Below are positions 5,851-6,230 of a DNA stretch of 6,230 nt, in pieces. Location: contig JAUVPN010000173.1 of the NCBI GenBank assembly GCA_030598645.1, forward strand, positions 1 through 6,230, read 5' to 3'. The notes beneath the pieces were generated by a model. It saw only the letters and a program-made list of their open reading frames with translations, ran no database searches and was not told the origin of the DNA. The first letter of the stretch is position 1; each line of letters begins with the position of its first letter. The translations under genes and the position numbers were made by a program. The stretch is from Hyphomicrobium sp. Its GTDB lineage: Bacteria; Pseudomonadota; Alphaproteobacteria; Rhizobiales; Hyphomicrobiaceae.

Positions 5851-6230
5851 ATGCCCAGGAACAGTTCAGGCCGAGCGCCGCGTGCCGCGCACCAGATACT
5901 CATCGTTGACAACCACCCGCTCGTGCGGCGGGGACTTGCCGCCCTGATCGAGGTCGAGCCCGATCTCACCGTCTGCGCAGAAGCTTCCACGCAGGCAACC
6001 GGGCTTGAGGCGGTTGCCTCCTTCCGGCCCGATCTGGTCATCGCGGATTTCTCGCTCGGAGACCGCGACGGCCTGACCTTGGTCAAGGACATCCGTTCGG
6101 GCCATTCGGATCTGCCGGTTTTGGTACTCAGCATGCACGATGCACCTTTCTATGTCGAACGGGCCTTCCGGGCCGGCGCCAGCGGTTATGTCACCAAGAA
6201 GGAACCGAGCGAGATTATTCTGACTGCCAT
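5851..6230 (+). CDS. Second NarL/FixJ-type response regulator, 3' end cut by window
   Basis: The frame is open from ATG 5851 to the window end (126 codons seen), covering nearly the whole receiver domain; a DNA-binding domain is expected beyond the edge. It aligns without gaps to the preceding regulator, about 61 of 111 residues identical by hand count, with the same numbering: Asp20, phospho-acceptor Asp66 (DLVIADFSL), Ser94 (LVLSMHD) and Lys116 (SGYVTKKE). The odd point is IVDNHPLVR: Asn21 replaces the second acidic residue that binds Mg2+ in CheY-like receivers. The gene lies 119 bp after the first regulator, with a hairpin between them, so it may be in the same transcript or have its own promoter. 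The ribosome binding site is weak (AGGCGA before ATG). The C-terminal LuxR domain is inferred, not seen. Confidence 0.93.
   Translation, partial: MPRNSSGRAPRAAHQILIVDNHPLVRRGLAALIEVEPDLTVCAEASTQATGLEAVASFRPDLVIADFSLGDRDGLTLVKDIRSGHSDLPVLVLSMHDAPFYVERAFRAGASGYVTKKEPSEIILTA

Noticed and set aside
5754..6138. Minus-strand open frames at the right end
   Set aside because: They are antisense to the second response regulator, whose receiver motifs are unmistakable on the plus strand.
1..6230. CRISPR array, tRNA, rRNA, toxin-antitoxin or phage genes
   Set aside because: No spaced repeats, cloverleaf sequences or characteristic proteins were seen on either strand.

Overview
The window looks like an accessory or decaying stretch of an alphaproteobacterial genome, probably Hyphomicrobiales (Rhizobiales). 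This rests on the fairly GC-rich codon use, the IS5-family transposase type, the style of the ABC transporter proteins, and the soluble PAS histidine kinase with tandem NarL-type regulators. The genus is inference and cannot be fixed from the sequence alone.

Left part (1-1142, minus strand): a broken ABC exporter gene of the MsbA-like type. Only its transmembrane region is visible, and it has at least two frame lesions. It is interrupted by a roughly 400-bp internally deleted IS5-family element (65-463) flanked by CTAA direct repeats. Conceptual removal of the element and one CTAA copy rejoins an open frame running to the left edge of the window. 1143-1487 holds only one doubtful small ORF.

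Middle (1488-2813, minus strand): an intact UDP-glucose 6-dehydrogenase gene (ugd), which makes UDP-glucuronate for surface polysaccharide. It is followed upstream (2814-about 3138) by about 325 bp without a convincing gene. Next comes a plus-strand pseudogene (about 3139-3865) for the ATP-binding subunit of an oligopeptide/dipeptide ABC importer. It has a degenerate Walker A and at least three frame changes, but its C-terminal half is well preserved.

Right part (4015-6230, plus strand): a two-component cluster. A soluble PAS-HisKA_3-HATPase histidine kinase is followed 19 bp later by a NarL/FixJ-type response regulator. After a further 119 bp comes a second regulator of the same type, cut off by the window end. 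The two receivers are about 55% identical by hand count, gap-free and numbered alike, so they look like a tandem duplication. The likely flow is cytosolic signal to PAS, to kinase His146, to Asp66 of one or both regulators, then DNA binding. The second regulator has Asn in place of the second acidic-pocket residue.

No CRISPR array, tRNA, rRNA, phage gene or clear defence system is visible. I do not see a convincing previously undescribed system. The most notable items are the mini-IS5 insertion with its target duplication and the one-kinase/two-regulator cluster with the altered acidic pocket.
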